Below are positions 41,664-49,574 of a stretch of DNA of 64,000 bases, piece after piece. The notes below the pieces were generated by a model that had not been told where the DNA came from, did no database searches, and was given only the letters and a program-made list of their open reading frames with translations. Position 1 is the stretch's first letter, and each line of letters opens with the position of its first letter. Origin of the DNA: Arthrobacter sp. FW305-BF8 (GTDB taxonomy: Bacteria > Actinomycetota > Actinomycetes > Actinomycetales > Micrococcaceae); the NCBI RefSeq assembly GCF_021789315.1, contig NZ_CP084561.1:4588001-4652000 (forward strand), read 5' to 3'. The position numbers and the translations under genes are program-made.

Positions 41664-42463
41664 GAGCCCTGCAGCCACACCATGTTCCAGGTGCCGGCCC
41701 ACAGCGCGGCAGCCACGGCGCCGGCAGCGATCAGCACTCCGCCGAGCACCACCCAAGCGTCCAGCACGCTGTAAGTGGACGCGCGCGCCCAGGTCCGGCT
41801 GGCCCCGCCGAATCCGCGGGCTTCCATGGTCACGGCGAGGCGGGTGGCGCGGCGGATGGCCTGGACCAGGAGGCCGAAGCTCTGGCCCAGGGTGGCCCGC
41901 ACCCGTTGCCACGGGTTGCCGCGCGATCCGACGCCGCGGGCGCGCCTGGCCATGCCGATGGTCTGCCATTCCTCGGCCATCAGTCCGACCAGCCGCATGG
42001 CAGCCAGGGTACCCAGCACAAAGCGGTGCGGCAGCCGTGCCTTTTGCGCCAGGGCGTCCGCGAGGTCGGTGGGATCAGTGCAGCTCATCAGCAGCACGGC
42101 GGGCAGGGCAATGGCCAGGCCCCGCAGCAGAAAACCCAGCCCCAGCTGAAGGGAACCTTCACTCATGGACCAGAGTCCGACGTCGAGCAGTATCCTTCCG
42201 CTGTCCGGCGACAGGATGGAGGTGCTCCAGCCGCCGACGGCCGCCGCGGCGATCAGGGGCCAGCCGCGCTGCCACAGCAGCGAGAACGTCAGCCCTGCCA
42301 GCGGGAAGGCCAGCAGTTCGCACACGAGAGCCACCGACGCCGACATCCAGTCGATGGACAGCGCCAAGACCAGGGTGATCAGGAAGACTGCCGCGAATTT
42401 GGCCAGCGGATTGGCGCGCGTCAGCACCGCCCGGTTTCCGGCAAGTGTCAGTGCGTCCCTCAT
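41660..42463 (-). CDS. ECF transporter membrane subunit EcfT (YkoC-like)
   Basis: Transmembrane coupling subunit of 267 residues for a vitamin-type ECF importer. It has about five helices and the Ala-Arg-Gly coupling motifs: MARRARGVGSRG and TMEARGFGG. It overlaps the ATPase gene by 4 bases (ATGA) and is last of ykoE-ecfA-ecfT behind a TPP riboswitch, so it imports a thiamine precursor, probably HMP, or thiamine. Confidence 0.9.
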   Translation of the reverse strand: MRDALTLAGNRAVLTRANPLAKFAAVFLITLVLALSIDWMSASVALVCELLAFPLAGLTFSLLWQRGWPLIAAAAVGGWSTSILSPDSGRILLDVGLWSMSEGSLQLGLGFLLRGLAIALPAVLLMSCTDPTDLADALAQKARLPHRFVLGTLAAMRLVGLMAEEWQTIGMARRARGVGSRGNPWQRVRATLGQSFGLLVQAIRRATRLAVTMEARGFGGASRTWARASTYSVLDAWVVLGGVLIAAGAVAAALWAGTWNMVWLQGS

Positions 42464-44097
42464 GTTGCAGCCTGTTCTGATGCTGGCTCGGCGGGTTTGG
42501 GTTCAGCGGATCTTGGGTTGGCGGATCTGGGGTTGGCGCGCCGTCCCGCGGAGCCCAGCCGCAGCTCGGTGCCGCCGAGCACCTGGGTGAACTCCTCGTC
42601 GTGGGTCACGGACACCACGGCCGTGCCGGCATCGAGCAGTTCCGAAAGGAATGAGGCAAGCTCCGCCCAGGTGTTCGCGTCCTGGCCGAAGGTGGGCTCA
42701 TCCAGGACCAGCACCTGCGGGTGCGCCGCCAGGACGGTGGCCACGGACAGCCTGCGTTTCTCCCCGCCGGAGAGCGTGTACGGGTTGGCGTCCACGAGAT
42801 GCGAAAGGCGCAGCCGCTCCAGCAGCTCGTCGACGCGCTCTTCGCCGTGGCCCAGATGGCGGGGGCCGAACTGCAGCTCGTCCAAGACGCGGCCGGTGAC
42901 GAACTGGTGTTCAGGTTCCTGGAACACCGTGCCGATCCGCGCGATCAGCTGCTCGGCTCTCCACTTGTACGGGTCAATACCCGCTCCGCCGCTCAGTTCA
43001 ACCGTCGCGGAGACCTTGCCGCCCACCGGCGGCAATAGCCCGGCGAGGGTCAGCGCGAAGGTGGACTTGCCGGCGCCGTTGGGACCTGTGACGGTCAGCG
43101 CCTCGCCCGATCGGACCTGCGCTGTGACGTCACGCAGAACGGGCTCGGGGGGTACGGAGCGGAAGCCGCTGCGGCGTGGACGTTCCCGCGACACGGCAAG
43201 CCTCTCGGCCGCCAGCAGCAGCTGGCCGGCGCCATGTCCGGAGGACGGAAGAGCGCCGGCAGCCGAACGGCGCCGCGTCTCTGGAACGTAGCCGGGGACC
43301 CAGACGCCGGCGGCAGTGAGCATCCCGCGCGCCTGCTCGAGAACTTCGTCCGGGGTCCCGTCGATCAGCACCGCTCCGTCCGAGGCGGACCCCGGCTGCA
43401 GGACCACGATCCGGTCCACCAGGTCTTTCCAGGCAGCTACCCGGTGCTCCACCACCACCAGGGTGGCCCCGGTCTTGTCGAGGCAGCGGCCCACAGCGTC
43501 CCGGACTTCCAGGACGCCGTCCGGGTCGAGATTCGCGGTGGGCTCGTCCAGCAGGAGGAGTCCAGGCCGCATCGCCAGGATGCCGGCGAGCGCCAGGCGC
43601 TGCTTCTGGCCGCCGGACAGGGCCGACGTCGGGTGGTCCAGGGGAAGGTGCGAAAGTCCGACGTCGTCCAGCGCCTCGTGCACGCGGCGCCAGATCTCCT
43701 CGCGGGGCACCGACAGGTTCTCGGCGCCGAAGGCGACGTCGTCGCCGAGGCGCGAGAGCACCACCTGCGTTTCCGGGTCCTGCTGCATGAGCCCGGCGCG
43801 GCCGCGCCGGGAACGGGGCGGCGCGCCGTCGATCAGCAGCTCGCCGCTCTCGTCCGTGTCCTCACGGTCGGGAGTCCCGGCGTCGTCCGCGTCACTGTCC
43901 CCCAGCACGCCGGCCAGGGCGTGAAGCAGCGTGGACTTGCCGGCTCCGGAAGGGCCCAGCAGCATGACCCGCTCGCCGGGGCGGATGTCCAGGTCGAGGG
44001 CATGGACGGCCGGTTTGGTGCGGCCTGCGTGGCGCCAGCCCCAGCCGCGGGCGGTGACCGCGGCGGGGCGGACGCCGGCGTCGTCTGGTCCGGGCAT
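42460..44097 (-). CDS. ECF transporter duplicated ATPase (YkoD-like)
   Basis: Protein of 545 residues with two ABC ATPase domains in one chain. First half: Walker A GPSGAGKSTLLHALAG, signature LSGGQKQRLALAGILA, Walker B LLLLDEPTANLDPDG. Second half: GPNGAGKSTFALTLAGLL, LSGGEKRRLSVATVLA, VLVLDEPTFGQD. This is the YkoD-type fusion of EcfA and EcfA'. The C-terminus ends in a short repeat tail (ANPRS twice, AEP motifs). It starts in a TGATG overlap with the S component. Confidence 0.93.
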   Translation of the reverse strand: MPGPDDAGVRPAAVTARGWGWRHAGRTKPAVHALDLDIRPGERVMLLGPSGAGKSTLLHALAGVLGDSDADDAGTPDREDTDESGELLIDGAPPRSRRGRAGLMQQDPETQVVLSRLGDDVAFGAENLSVPREEIWRRVHEALDDVGLSHLPLDHPTSALSGGQKQRLALAGILAMRPGLLLLDEPTANLDPDGVLEVRDAVGRCLDKTGATLVVVEHRVAAWKDLVDRIVVLQPGSASDGAVLIDGTPDEVLEQARGMLTAAGVWVPGYVPETRRRSAAGALPSSGHGAGQLLLAAERLAVSRERPRRSGFRSVPPEPVLRDVTAQVRSGEALTVTGPNGAGKSTFALTLAGLLPPVGGKVSATVELSGGAGIDPYKWRAEQLIARIGTVFQEPEHQFVTGRVLDELQFGPRHLGHGEERVDELLERLRLSHLVDANPYTLSGGEKRRLSVATVLAAHPQVLVLDEPTFGQDANTWAELASFLSELLDAGTAVVSVTHDEEFTQVLGGTELRLGSAGRRANPRSANPRSAEPKPAEPASEQAAT

Positions 44098-44717
44098 CAG
44101 GAGAAGACGGGCTCCGTGGCTGCCTTCCGGGACGCGAAGGAACTCAGCACGCCCGTCTTGGCCAGGCCGCGGGCGGCGATCCAGGACAGGGCGCCGGCGA
44201 TGACCGCGCCGGAAATGGCGCAGAACACGATGTATGCCAGCTTGTCGCCGGCGGCGTAGGCGATGTTCCAGCCCCAGGGGGCGAAGGAGTCGTTGAGCCC
44301 GCAGAACAGTCCTGCGCCTGCCCCTGCAAGCAGCGAGGCGGGCAGGTTGAACTTCTTGTAAGCGAAGGCGGCGAACACCAGCTCCGCCCCCAGGCCCTGC
44401 AGAACGCCGGAAATGAGCACCGTGGTGCCGTACTGCGAGCCCATGAGCAGCTCGCCGGTGGCAGCCACACCCTCACAGAACAGGGCCGCGCCGGGCTTGC
44501 GGATGATGAGCATCCCCAGGACCGCCGGAATCATCCAGCCGCCGGCGTAGAGGCCGGTCAGCGGAGGGTAGACGGCGTTGACCGGGGTGGAGATGAGGTT
44601 GGCGCCCTGGGACCAGGCCCAGAAGATGACGCCGCCGGCAACGGCGATGAGCGCCGCCACAACGATGTCCGCCACGCGCCAGCTGTAGCTGGTCTTCTTG
44701 ATTGCTGCAGTTGTCAT
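44097..44717 (-). CDS. ykoE: ECF transporter substrate-binding subunit YkoE (HMP/thiamine)
   Basis: Membrane substrate-capture subunit of 206 residues with six helices. The sequence SWRVADIVVAALIAVAGGVI, the WSQGANLISTPVNAVYPP loop and the PWGWNIAYAAGDKLAYI stretch fit YkoE, which binds hydroxymethylpyrimidine or thiamine. The ATG at 44717 has AGGAGG; the frame runs open upstream into the riboswitch. It is first of the three-gene operon under TPP control, which supports the substrate. Confidence 0.9.
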   Translation of the reverse strand: MTTAAIKKTSYSWRVADIVVAALIAVAGGVIFWAWSQGANLISTPVNAVYPPLTGLYAGGWMIPAVLGMLIIRKPGAALFCEGVAATGELLMGSQYGTTVLISGVLQGLGAELVFAAFAYKKFNLPASLLAGAGAGLFCGLNDSFAPWGWNIAYAAGDKLAYIVFCAISGAVIAGALSWIAARGLAKTGVLSSFASRKAATEPVFS

Positions 44718-44801
44718 GATGGTCCTCCTGAGGAACAGGAGGGGAAAGCGTTCCCCCGGCTGCGGGTGGCTGGGCCTCGCGCTGCCGGGCACTCTGAGAA
44801 C

Positions 44802-44927
44802 TCGACTCCCTTGCGCCGGTACTAGCCGGATCAGGTTCGAGGGTCTGCGGCTGTCCGCACTCTCAGCGCCCTTCCGCGGTTGCTCTGGCAGTTGCCTTTG
44901 CATCCCGACGGCGGCGCTCCCCTGTCG
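44802..44927 (-). promoter_or_regulatory. TPP riboswitch (THI element)
   Basis: On the minus strand the conserved pieces appear in order: CGACAGGGGAGCGCC (P1 5' side), GGGCGCTGAGAGTGCGG, ACCCTCGAACCTGATC, GGCTAGTACCGGCGCAAGGGA and GTCG (P1 3' side). The invariant CTGAGA and CCTGATC elements are intact. An extra hairpin lies between the P1 5' side and CTGAGA. It ends 85 bases before ykoE, so thiamine pyrophosphate should shut off the HMP/thiamine importer. Confidence 0.95.
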
Positions 44928-45052
44928 TGATAAATCTGCCCTTGTGGGCTGATCCAGTTTACACCTCGTCCGGCCATGAAATCGGGGGTCGCTGTCACAA
45001 TGCCGGAGTTTACATGCGGCGTCGCGACGGCGGCCCGGAGTAGATTGGGGCC

Positions 45053-45604
45053 ATGACGCAACAGGACTCGGGCACCGCCGCCTTGCCCGCCTTTGACCCC
45101 GATTCCTCCGCCGAACAGCCGGCGGGAGCCCTGGAAGCCATGATTGGGCAGATCGAAGGGGAGATTGCTGAACTCCAGTTCCCGAGGTTCAGTAAGGACG
45201 ATGCCCTGGCGCTGGGCCTGGAACTGGTCGAACGGGGCAAGGAGGACAACCTGCCCATCGCCATCGACATCACCAAGGGGGAGCAGGTGCTCTTCCATGT
45301 GGCGCTCGAGGGCGCCACACCGGACAACGAAGGCTGGGTGCGGGCCAAACAGCGGACTGCCGTGCGCTACGAGGAACCGTCGCTGTTGGTGGGCCTGCGC
45401 GGCAGGGCCGGCGGCGGACGGATCGAGGACAACGCCTGGTTTGACCAGTCGACCTACGCTGCGCACGGCGGAGCCTTCCCCGTCTATGTGCGGGGTGTGG
45501 GGGCGGTGGCTGTGGTCACCGTGTCCGGGCTGCCGCAGAAGGCGGACCACGACCTCGTGGTGCAGGCGTTGCGGGAGATCCACCGCTCCATGCGGCTAGG
45601 CTAA
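45053..45604 (+). CDS. UPF0303 / HbpS-like heme-binding domain protein
   Basis: Soluble protein of 183 residues. The segment FSKDDALALGLELVERGKED then LPIAIDITKGEQVLFHVALEG and HGGAFPVYVRGVGAVAVVTVSG matches the UPF0303/DUF336 family, some members of which bind heme or cobalamin-like ligands. The first 40 residues are a polar extension. No heme genes are nearby. ATG 45053 is the only sensible start. Confidence 0.85.
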   Translation: MTQQDSGTAALPAFDPDSSAEQPAGALEAMIGQIEGEIAELQFPRFSKDDALALGLELVERGKEDNLPIAIDITKGEQVLFHVALEGATPDNEGWVRAKQRTAVRYEEPSLLVGLRGRAGGGRIEDNAWFDQSTYAAHGGAFPVYVRGVGAVAVVTVSGLPQKADHDLVVQALREIHRSMRLG

Positions 45605-45640
45605 GGAAAGACCAGTGTTCATCACGCGAGGAGTTCCGCA

Positions 45641-45904
45641 ATGAGTTTCTTCATCAAACTGCTTGGCACAGGCATCAGCCTGCTGGCGGGGTTCGCCGGC
45701 ACCAAGGCCGTCGACACCATCTGGGAAAAAATCACGGGCCGGAAGCCGCCCAAGGGCGACAAGGACGACGTCCCCACCACACTGCGCACGGCCCTCACGT
45801 TCGCCCTCGTGTCCGCCTCCGTGAGCGCGGTCATCCAGGTGCTGGCCAACCGAGGCACCCAGCGGGCCATTACCCGCTTCGCCAAGACACAGGACATTGT
45901 CTAG
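45641..45904 (+). CDS. DUF4235 membrane protein
   Basis: Small membrane protein of 87 residues. One hydrophobic stretch at the N-terminus (FFIKLLGTGISLLAGFAGTK) and another at about 50-68 (LTFALVSASVSAVIQVLA) flank a basic loop with WEKITGRKPPK, as in DUF4235 proteins common in actinobacteria. No function is known. GAGGAG precedes ATG 45641; it may be co-transcribed with the gene before it. Confidence 0.85.
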   Translation: MSFFIKLLGTGISLLAGFAGTKAVDTIWEKITGRKPPKGDKDDVPTTLRTALTFALVSASVSAVIQVLANRGTQRAITRFAKTQDIV

Positions 45905-46079
45905 GCCTCCCTGCCGGGTCGCAGCTGTCAGGACCCACCACGCCGAGGCCCCCCACACGGGGTGGCTTGCCCGGCCGCCCCTTCTGGGCCGCGACCAGGT
46001 TTCCCAAAGCACGGCAGGCCATACTGCTTCTGTTCTGAATCTGGCAGTGCTGATGACCTCGGCCGGGCTCACAACAGCC

Positions 46080-46116
46080 GGACCCGGCACCGCAACCTGC
46101 GGCGCCGGGTCCTTTC
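46080..46116 (+). terminator. Rho-independent terminator
   Basis: GGACCCGGCACCGC (46080-46093) pairs almost fully with GCGGCGCCGGGTCC (46099-46112) around an AACCT loop, followed by TTTC. It is 175 bases after the DUF4235 gene. Confidence 0.75.
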
Positions 46117-46225
46117 GCATCCTGCCTCGGCGGCCCACCGCATGCCGCCTGGAGGCCTTGAGCACGGTCTCTACAAGAGCAGCGCGGGTCCCCCCACGGC
46201 ACCGTAAGAAGCCTCGAATGCCAAG

Positions 46226-46261
46226 GTTTTTCCAACCCCGAACCCGAACGTTTTTCCAACC
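46226..46261 (+). repeat. Direct repeat pair upstream of the secreted protein gene
   Basis: GTTTTTCCAACC occurs at 46226-46237 and 46250-46261. The 24-base period puts both copies near the same face of the helix, about 50 and 75 bases before the ATG, suiting an activator or a promoter element. Confidence 0.55.
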
Positions 46262-46309
46262 ACCACGATTTTTAGTGGATGCCATCAGCGTCTTTACGAG
46301 GAGACAAAA

Positions 46310-48295
46310 ATGGTATCTACACCACATTTCCTGTCAGCCCAGCGCCTGGCCCCCCGACATCGCGGCCCCAGCCCTGCGTCCCGCCGCCGCGGCATTGCTG
46401 CCGCAACTGCCGTCCTGCTTGCGGCAACAGGAGCAGGAGCCTCCCTAGCGGCAACCCAGGTAACCCAGACGAACACGAACAAGCTGACCGCCGTCGGACC
46501 TGTCAACACCGAGTACGGCTTCCCGTCCTGGTACGAAGACAGCAACAAGACCCGCGTCGAGCTTTGCCTGGACGCGGAGAACCCGCTCTGCGGTTTCCTG
46601 CCCGGGGACATCCCGGACGAGACCGCACCCATATCGTTCCCGGGCAACTTCCCGGAAGAGGCGTTCTACATGCTCTCCGGCTCCGAACTGACTCTTCCCG
46701 GCGGGGGCAAGGCCGTCCTGGTCCTCGGCCTGGAGGCGGCCTTCGCCAACACGGTCACCGAGGGGGACCAGGTCGTGTTCGGCCGCCAGCGCATCGTCGT
46801 CAAGGGCGCCCCGGCCAACACCACCCTGACCTTCCAGCACCCCTACGGCACCATCACCATCGATACCGACGGCTCCGGCGACGGCAAGCTCGTCGAAGAC
46901 ATCTCACCCGCAGCAGGCAACTTCAGCACAGCGCTGAAGAGCAACATCGGACCATTCCTGAAATGGGATCCCGCCACCGCCCCGGCAGCGCCCGAGGGGT
47001 ACCTGGGAGACCCGGCCCAGGACCACACCGTCACCGGAAGCCCCACCGGCTACAACAAGTTCTCCGTAAACGGCGGCGGCCTGGCCCTGGAAACCGACCA
47101 GTTCACCGTGCAGGGCAAGATCTCCACCAACCAGGGCGTCAACACTGACAGCGCCGTCCTGAACGGCAACATGATCGACGTGTTCGCCAGCAGCGGCAAC
47201 GGCGCCCAACTCCAGATCGACGGACAAGCCGGCACCTTCGAAACCACCCCCATGCTCAGCGACCCCGACACCGGACGCTACTACGCCCGCGTCCAGTTCA
47301 CCGGCACCGCACCGACGTCGGTCAAGGTCACCAACATCGGCGACAAGCCCGCCAGCAGCAGCCAGATCAACGTCACCAAACCCAGCGGCCTCATGATCAC
47401 CAAGGCCATCTACGACGGCACCAACCTGACCGTGGGTGCCACCTCCACCGCCGGCTACCCGCTCACCGTCACCGGGCTCGGCACCATGGAAGCATCAGCC
47501 ACCGGAACCGGTGCCGAGAAATCCTGGCCGGTCAAAGCCCCGCCGGCCACCGTCACCGTGAAGACCCCCGAGGGCGGCACCGCTACCCTGCCGGTCACCA
47601 TCTCCGGCGGCGCTGCAACGCCCGTCGGGCTGGATCCGGTCGCGCCCGCCCCGGACCCCGGACCCGTCGTCGACACCGGTACCGGGCCCGTAGCCGGCGA
47701 AACCCAGCCCGCCGCCGCGGTGGCGGCCGCCGCTTCCACCGCCATCACCCCCGGCGGAACCGTCCAGCTGGACGGCAGCACCTCCACCGGCGCCGCCAGC
47801 TACAAGTGGCTCCAAACCGGCGGCCCCAAAGTCGCCGTCTCCGGCGACACCACCGCCAAGCCAACCATCACCCTGCCGTTCTATGCCAAGAACACCGACA
47901 CCGCTCCTTTGGCGGCCAGCACCAACGGCCCGGTTGTCATGCAGTTGATCGTCACGGACACGAACGGCATCGGCAGCGCCCCGGCAACAGTCAACCTCAC
48001 GGTCCAGCCGGACACCGTAGCCGTCGCCGGCTCCCGGCACCGGCTCGGCACCGAACTTCGGGTCACGGGAACCTCGACACTGGCCGGCAACACCGCCGTC
48101 CTGGCCCCGGCCACCACCGTGGTCATCTACGACACCACACCCGGCCGGGCCGCCACCAAGATCGGCACAGCACAGGTGGACACCCTCGGCGCCTGGTCCT
48201 ACCGGGCCAAGCCGGGACCGAACCGGCAGATCACCAGCGTCCTGGTCCAGTCCAGCCGCGGCGGCACCGCAACCGGGGTGCTCGCCACCCGGTAG
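46310..48295 (+). CDS. Large secreted protein with PKD/Ig-like region, function unknown
   Basis: Exported protein of 661 residues. A basic 30-residue lead and hydrophobic GIAAATAVLLAATGAGASLA form a Sec signal. The mature part begins TQVTQTNTNKLTAVGPVNTE; residues about 50-350 have no family I know. A Pro/Ala linker near 440-470 leads to a PKD-like domain (VQLDGSTSTGAASYKWLQTGG) and a last beta-rich domain (LRVTGTSTLAGNTA). There are only two Cys, near the start of the mature part. Codons are strongly biased to C/G endings (AAC, ACC, AAG), as in very abundant proteins. It could be a surface layer or adhesive protein. A convergent hairpin follows. Confidence 0.85.
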   Translation: MVSTPHFLSAQRLAPRHRGPSPASRRRGIAAATAVLLAATGAGASLAATQVTQTNTNKLTAVGPVNTEYGFPSWYEDSNKTRVELCLDAENPLCGFLPGDIPDETAPISFPGNFPEEAFYMLSGSELTLPGGGKAVLVLGLEAAFANTVTEGDQVVFGRQRIVVKGAPANTTLTFQHPYGTITIDTDGSGDGKLVEDISPAAGNFSTALKSNIGPFLKWDPATAPAAPEGYLGDPAQDHTVTGSPTGYNKFSVNGGGLALETDQFTVQGKISTNQGVNTDSAVLNGNMIDVFASSGNGAQLQIDGQAGTFETTPMLSDPDTGRYYARVQFTGTAPTSVKVTNIGDKPASSSQINVTKPSGLMITKAIYDGTNLTVGATSTAGYPLTVTGLGTMEASATGTGAEKSWPVKAPPATVTVKTPEGGTATLPVTISGGAATPVGLDPVAPAPDPGPVVDTGTGPVAGETQPAAAVAAAASTAITPGGTVQLDGSTSTGAASYKWLQTGGPKVAVSGDTTAKPTITLPFYAKNTDTAPLAASTNGPVVMQLIVTDTNGIGSAPATVNLTVQPDTVAVAGSRHRLGTELRVTGTSTLAGNTAVLAPATTVVIYDTTPGRAATKIGTAQVDTLGAWSYRAKPGPNRQITSVLVQSSRGGTATGVLATR

Positions 48296-48316
48296 ATCCA
48301 GCGATCCGCCACTACA

Positions 48317-48353
48317 GGTCAGGCCCCGTCTGCACAGCAGACGGGGCCTGACC
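48317..48353. terminator. Bidirectional terminator hairpin
   Basis: GGTCAGGCCCCGTCTGC (48317-48333) pairs perfectly over 17 bases with GCAGACGGGGCCTGACC (48337-48353) around ACA. It lies between the convergent secreted-protein gene and the mrp operon. Confidence 0.85.
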
Positions 48354-48368
48354 CGTTAAGGACGCGGT

Positions 48369-48764
48369 TCAGTCGTCGGCCTCTGATGCCCGGGCCGCCT
48401 TGGCGGCCTTCTGCACCACGGCCTCCAGCTCGTCTTTGCTGAGCAGCTCCTTGTGGAGGTGCTTGGTACGGTAGCCTGCGCGGCCTACCATATGGGCCGA
48501 AACGGGGACGGTGAGCAGCTGAAAAATCCAGGCCACCAGCAGCACCGGCCACACCCACCACGTCCGCAGCTGCAGGCCCACGGCCGCGAGCAGGAGGAAC
48601 AGCCCGAGCACCTGGGGCTTCGTGGCGGCGTGCATGCGGCTCATCAGGTCGGGGAAGCGCAGCAGGCCGATGGCCGCGGCGAGGGACATCAGCGCGCCCA
48701 CCACCATGAACACGGCCGAAACCGCGTCGATCACAGCGTCCACGATATTGGGTTCAGGGTTCAC
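48369..48764 (-). CDS. mnhG: Mrp Na+/H+ antiporter subunit G
   Basis: Small membrane subunit of 131 residues with three helices. AIGLLRFPDLMSRMHAATKP is the family hallmark. A charged tail of about 40 residues follows the last helix. It begins with GTG and overlaps mnhF by 11 bases. Last gene of the six-gene Mrp operon, whose whole complex exchanges cytoplasmic Na+ for outside H+. Confidence 0.95.
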   Translation of the reverse strand: MNPEPNIVDAVIDAVSAVFMVVGALMSLAAAIGLLRFPDLMSRMHAATKPQVLGLFLLLAAVGLQLRTWWVWPVLLVAWIFQLLTVPVSAHMVGRAGYRTKHLHKELLSKDELEAVVQKAAKAARASEADD

Positions 48765-49032
48765 TGGGCTGCTCCCGCCTGTCGGCCACGAACCGGGCCA
48801 CCGTCACCGAGCCGATGAAGCCGATAACGGAGATGGCAACCACGAGCATCAGGTTGTTCAGGTGCCGGTTCACGGCCATGTCGATGCACAGTGCCGCGCC
48901 GAGGATGGCCAGCAGCACGTCCGCTGCGAGGACCCGGTCCAGCAGCGACGGGCCGCGGCCGATGCGGATGATCGCACCCGCGGCGGCGAGGGCCAGCGCC
49001 ACAGCCGTGACGGTGAGGACAAGCCCCATCAT
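48754..49032 (-). CDS. mnhF: Mrp Na+/H+ antiporter subunit F
   Basis: Subunit of 92 residues with three helices. IRIGRGPSLLDRVLAADVLL is the conserved MrpF stretch. It starts in an ATGA overlap with mnhE and ends inside mnhG. Confidence 0.95.
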   Translation of the reverse strand: MMGLVLTVTAVALALAAAGAIIRIGRGPSLLDRVLAADVLLAILGAALCIDMAVNRHLNNLMLVVAISVIGFIGSVTVARFVADRREQPSEP

Positions 49033-49574
49033 GCTCCAGCCTCCTGGTTCAGGGCGGCAAGCTCGTCCTTCGTTCCCATAATCCGGATGAGCCCCGCCTC
49101 GGTGTCCCTGACTTCTTTACGCAGTTTGAGGACGTCCTCCCCGTTCCTCACGTTCAGCCCGTGGATGTAGAGCGTGGAGGTGGACCTGTCCACCTCCACC
49201 ACCAGTGATCCCGGAATCAGGGAGATCACGTGGCCGGTGGCCGTCACCATCAGGTCCGAATGGCTCCGCAACGGAACGGCGACGACGGCGTTGGTCACTT
49301 TGGGTCCTTGGGCCACCGCCAGGTAGAACACCTGGCAGCTGGCGGCTACCACCCGGCCGAGGAACGCCACTGCGAACGGAACGGCCCGCAGGACGTTGAA
49401 GCGTCCGCTCAGCTCCACCGGCGGCAGGTAGAACAGGCGCGCCACGGCAACGGCCAGGAGGGCGCCGAAGAGCAGGTTGCCCGGGCTGAAGTCCTGCCAG
49501 AGTGCTCCCCAGACGATGACCAGCCAGACCAGCAGCGGCAGTTCCTGCCGCAGGGACACCCTCCGCCGGCTCAC
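49029..49574 (-). CDS. mnhE: Mrp Na+/H+ antiporter subunit E
   Basis: Subunit of 181 residues with helices in the first 100 and a soluble C-terminal domain (SLIPGSLVVEVDRSTSTLYI; LKLRKEVRDTEAGLIRIM). WGALWQDFSPGNLLFGALLA is typical. It starts in an ATGA overlap with mnhD. Confidence 0.93.
   Translation of the reverse strand: MSRRRVSLRQELPLLVWLVIVWGALWQDFSPGNLLFGALLAVAVARLFYLPPVELSGRFNVLRAVPFAVAFLGRVVAASCQVFYLAVAQGPKVTNAVVAVPLRSHSDLMVTATGHVISLIPGSLVVEVDRSTSTLYIHGLNVRNGEDVLKLRKEVRDTEAGLIRIMGTKDELAALNQEAGA

Larger units (their letters stand above)
45905..46309. other. Non-coding gap before the large secreted protein
   Basis: No gene is seen in 405 bases. It holds the terminator at 46080, then a promoter-proximal stretch with two copies of GTTTTTCCAACC (46226-46237 and 46250-46261, 24 bases apart) and CCAC/GTGG around ATTTTTA. 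The ribosome site ACGAGGAGACAAAA leads into the next gene. Confidence 0.6.

Noticed and set aside
45596..46327. A 243-codon minus-strand frame covering the gap before the secreted protein
   Set aside because: It overlaps the DUF4235 gene, the promoter region and a terminator, and has no recognisable domain.
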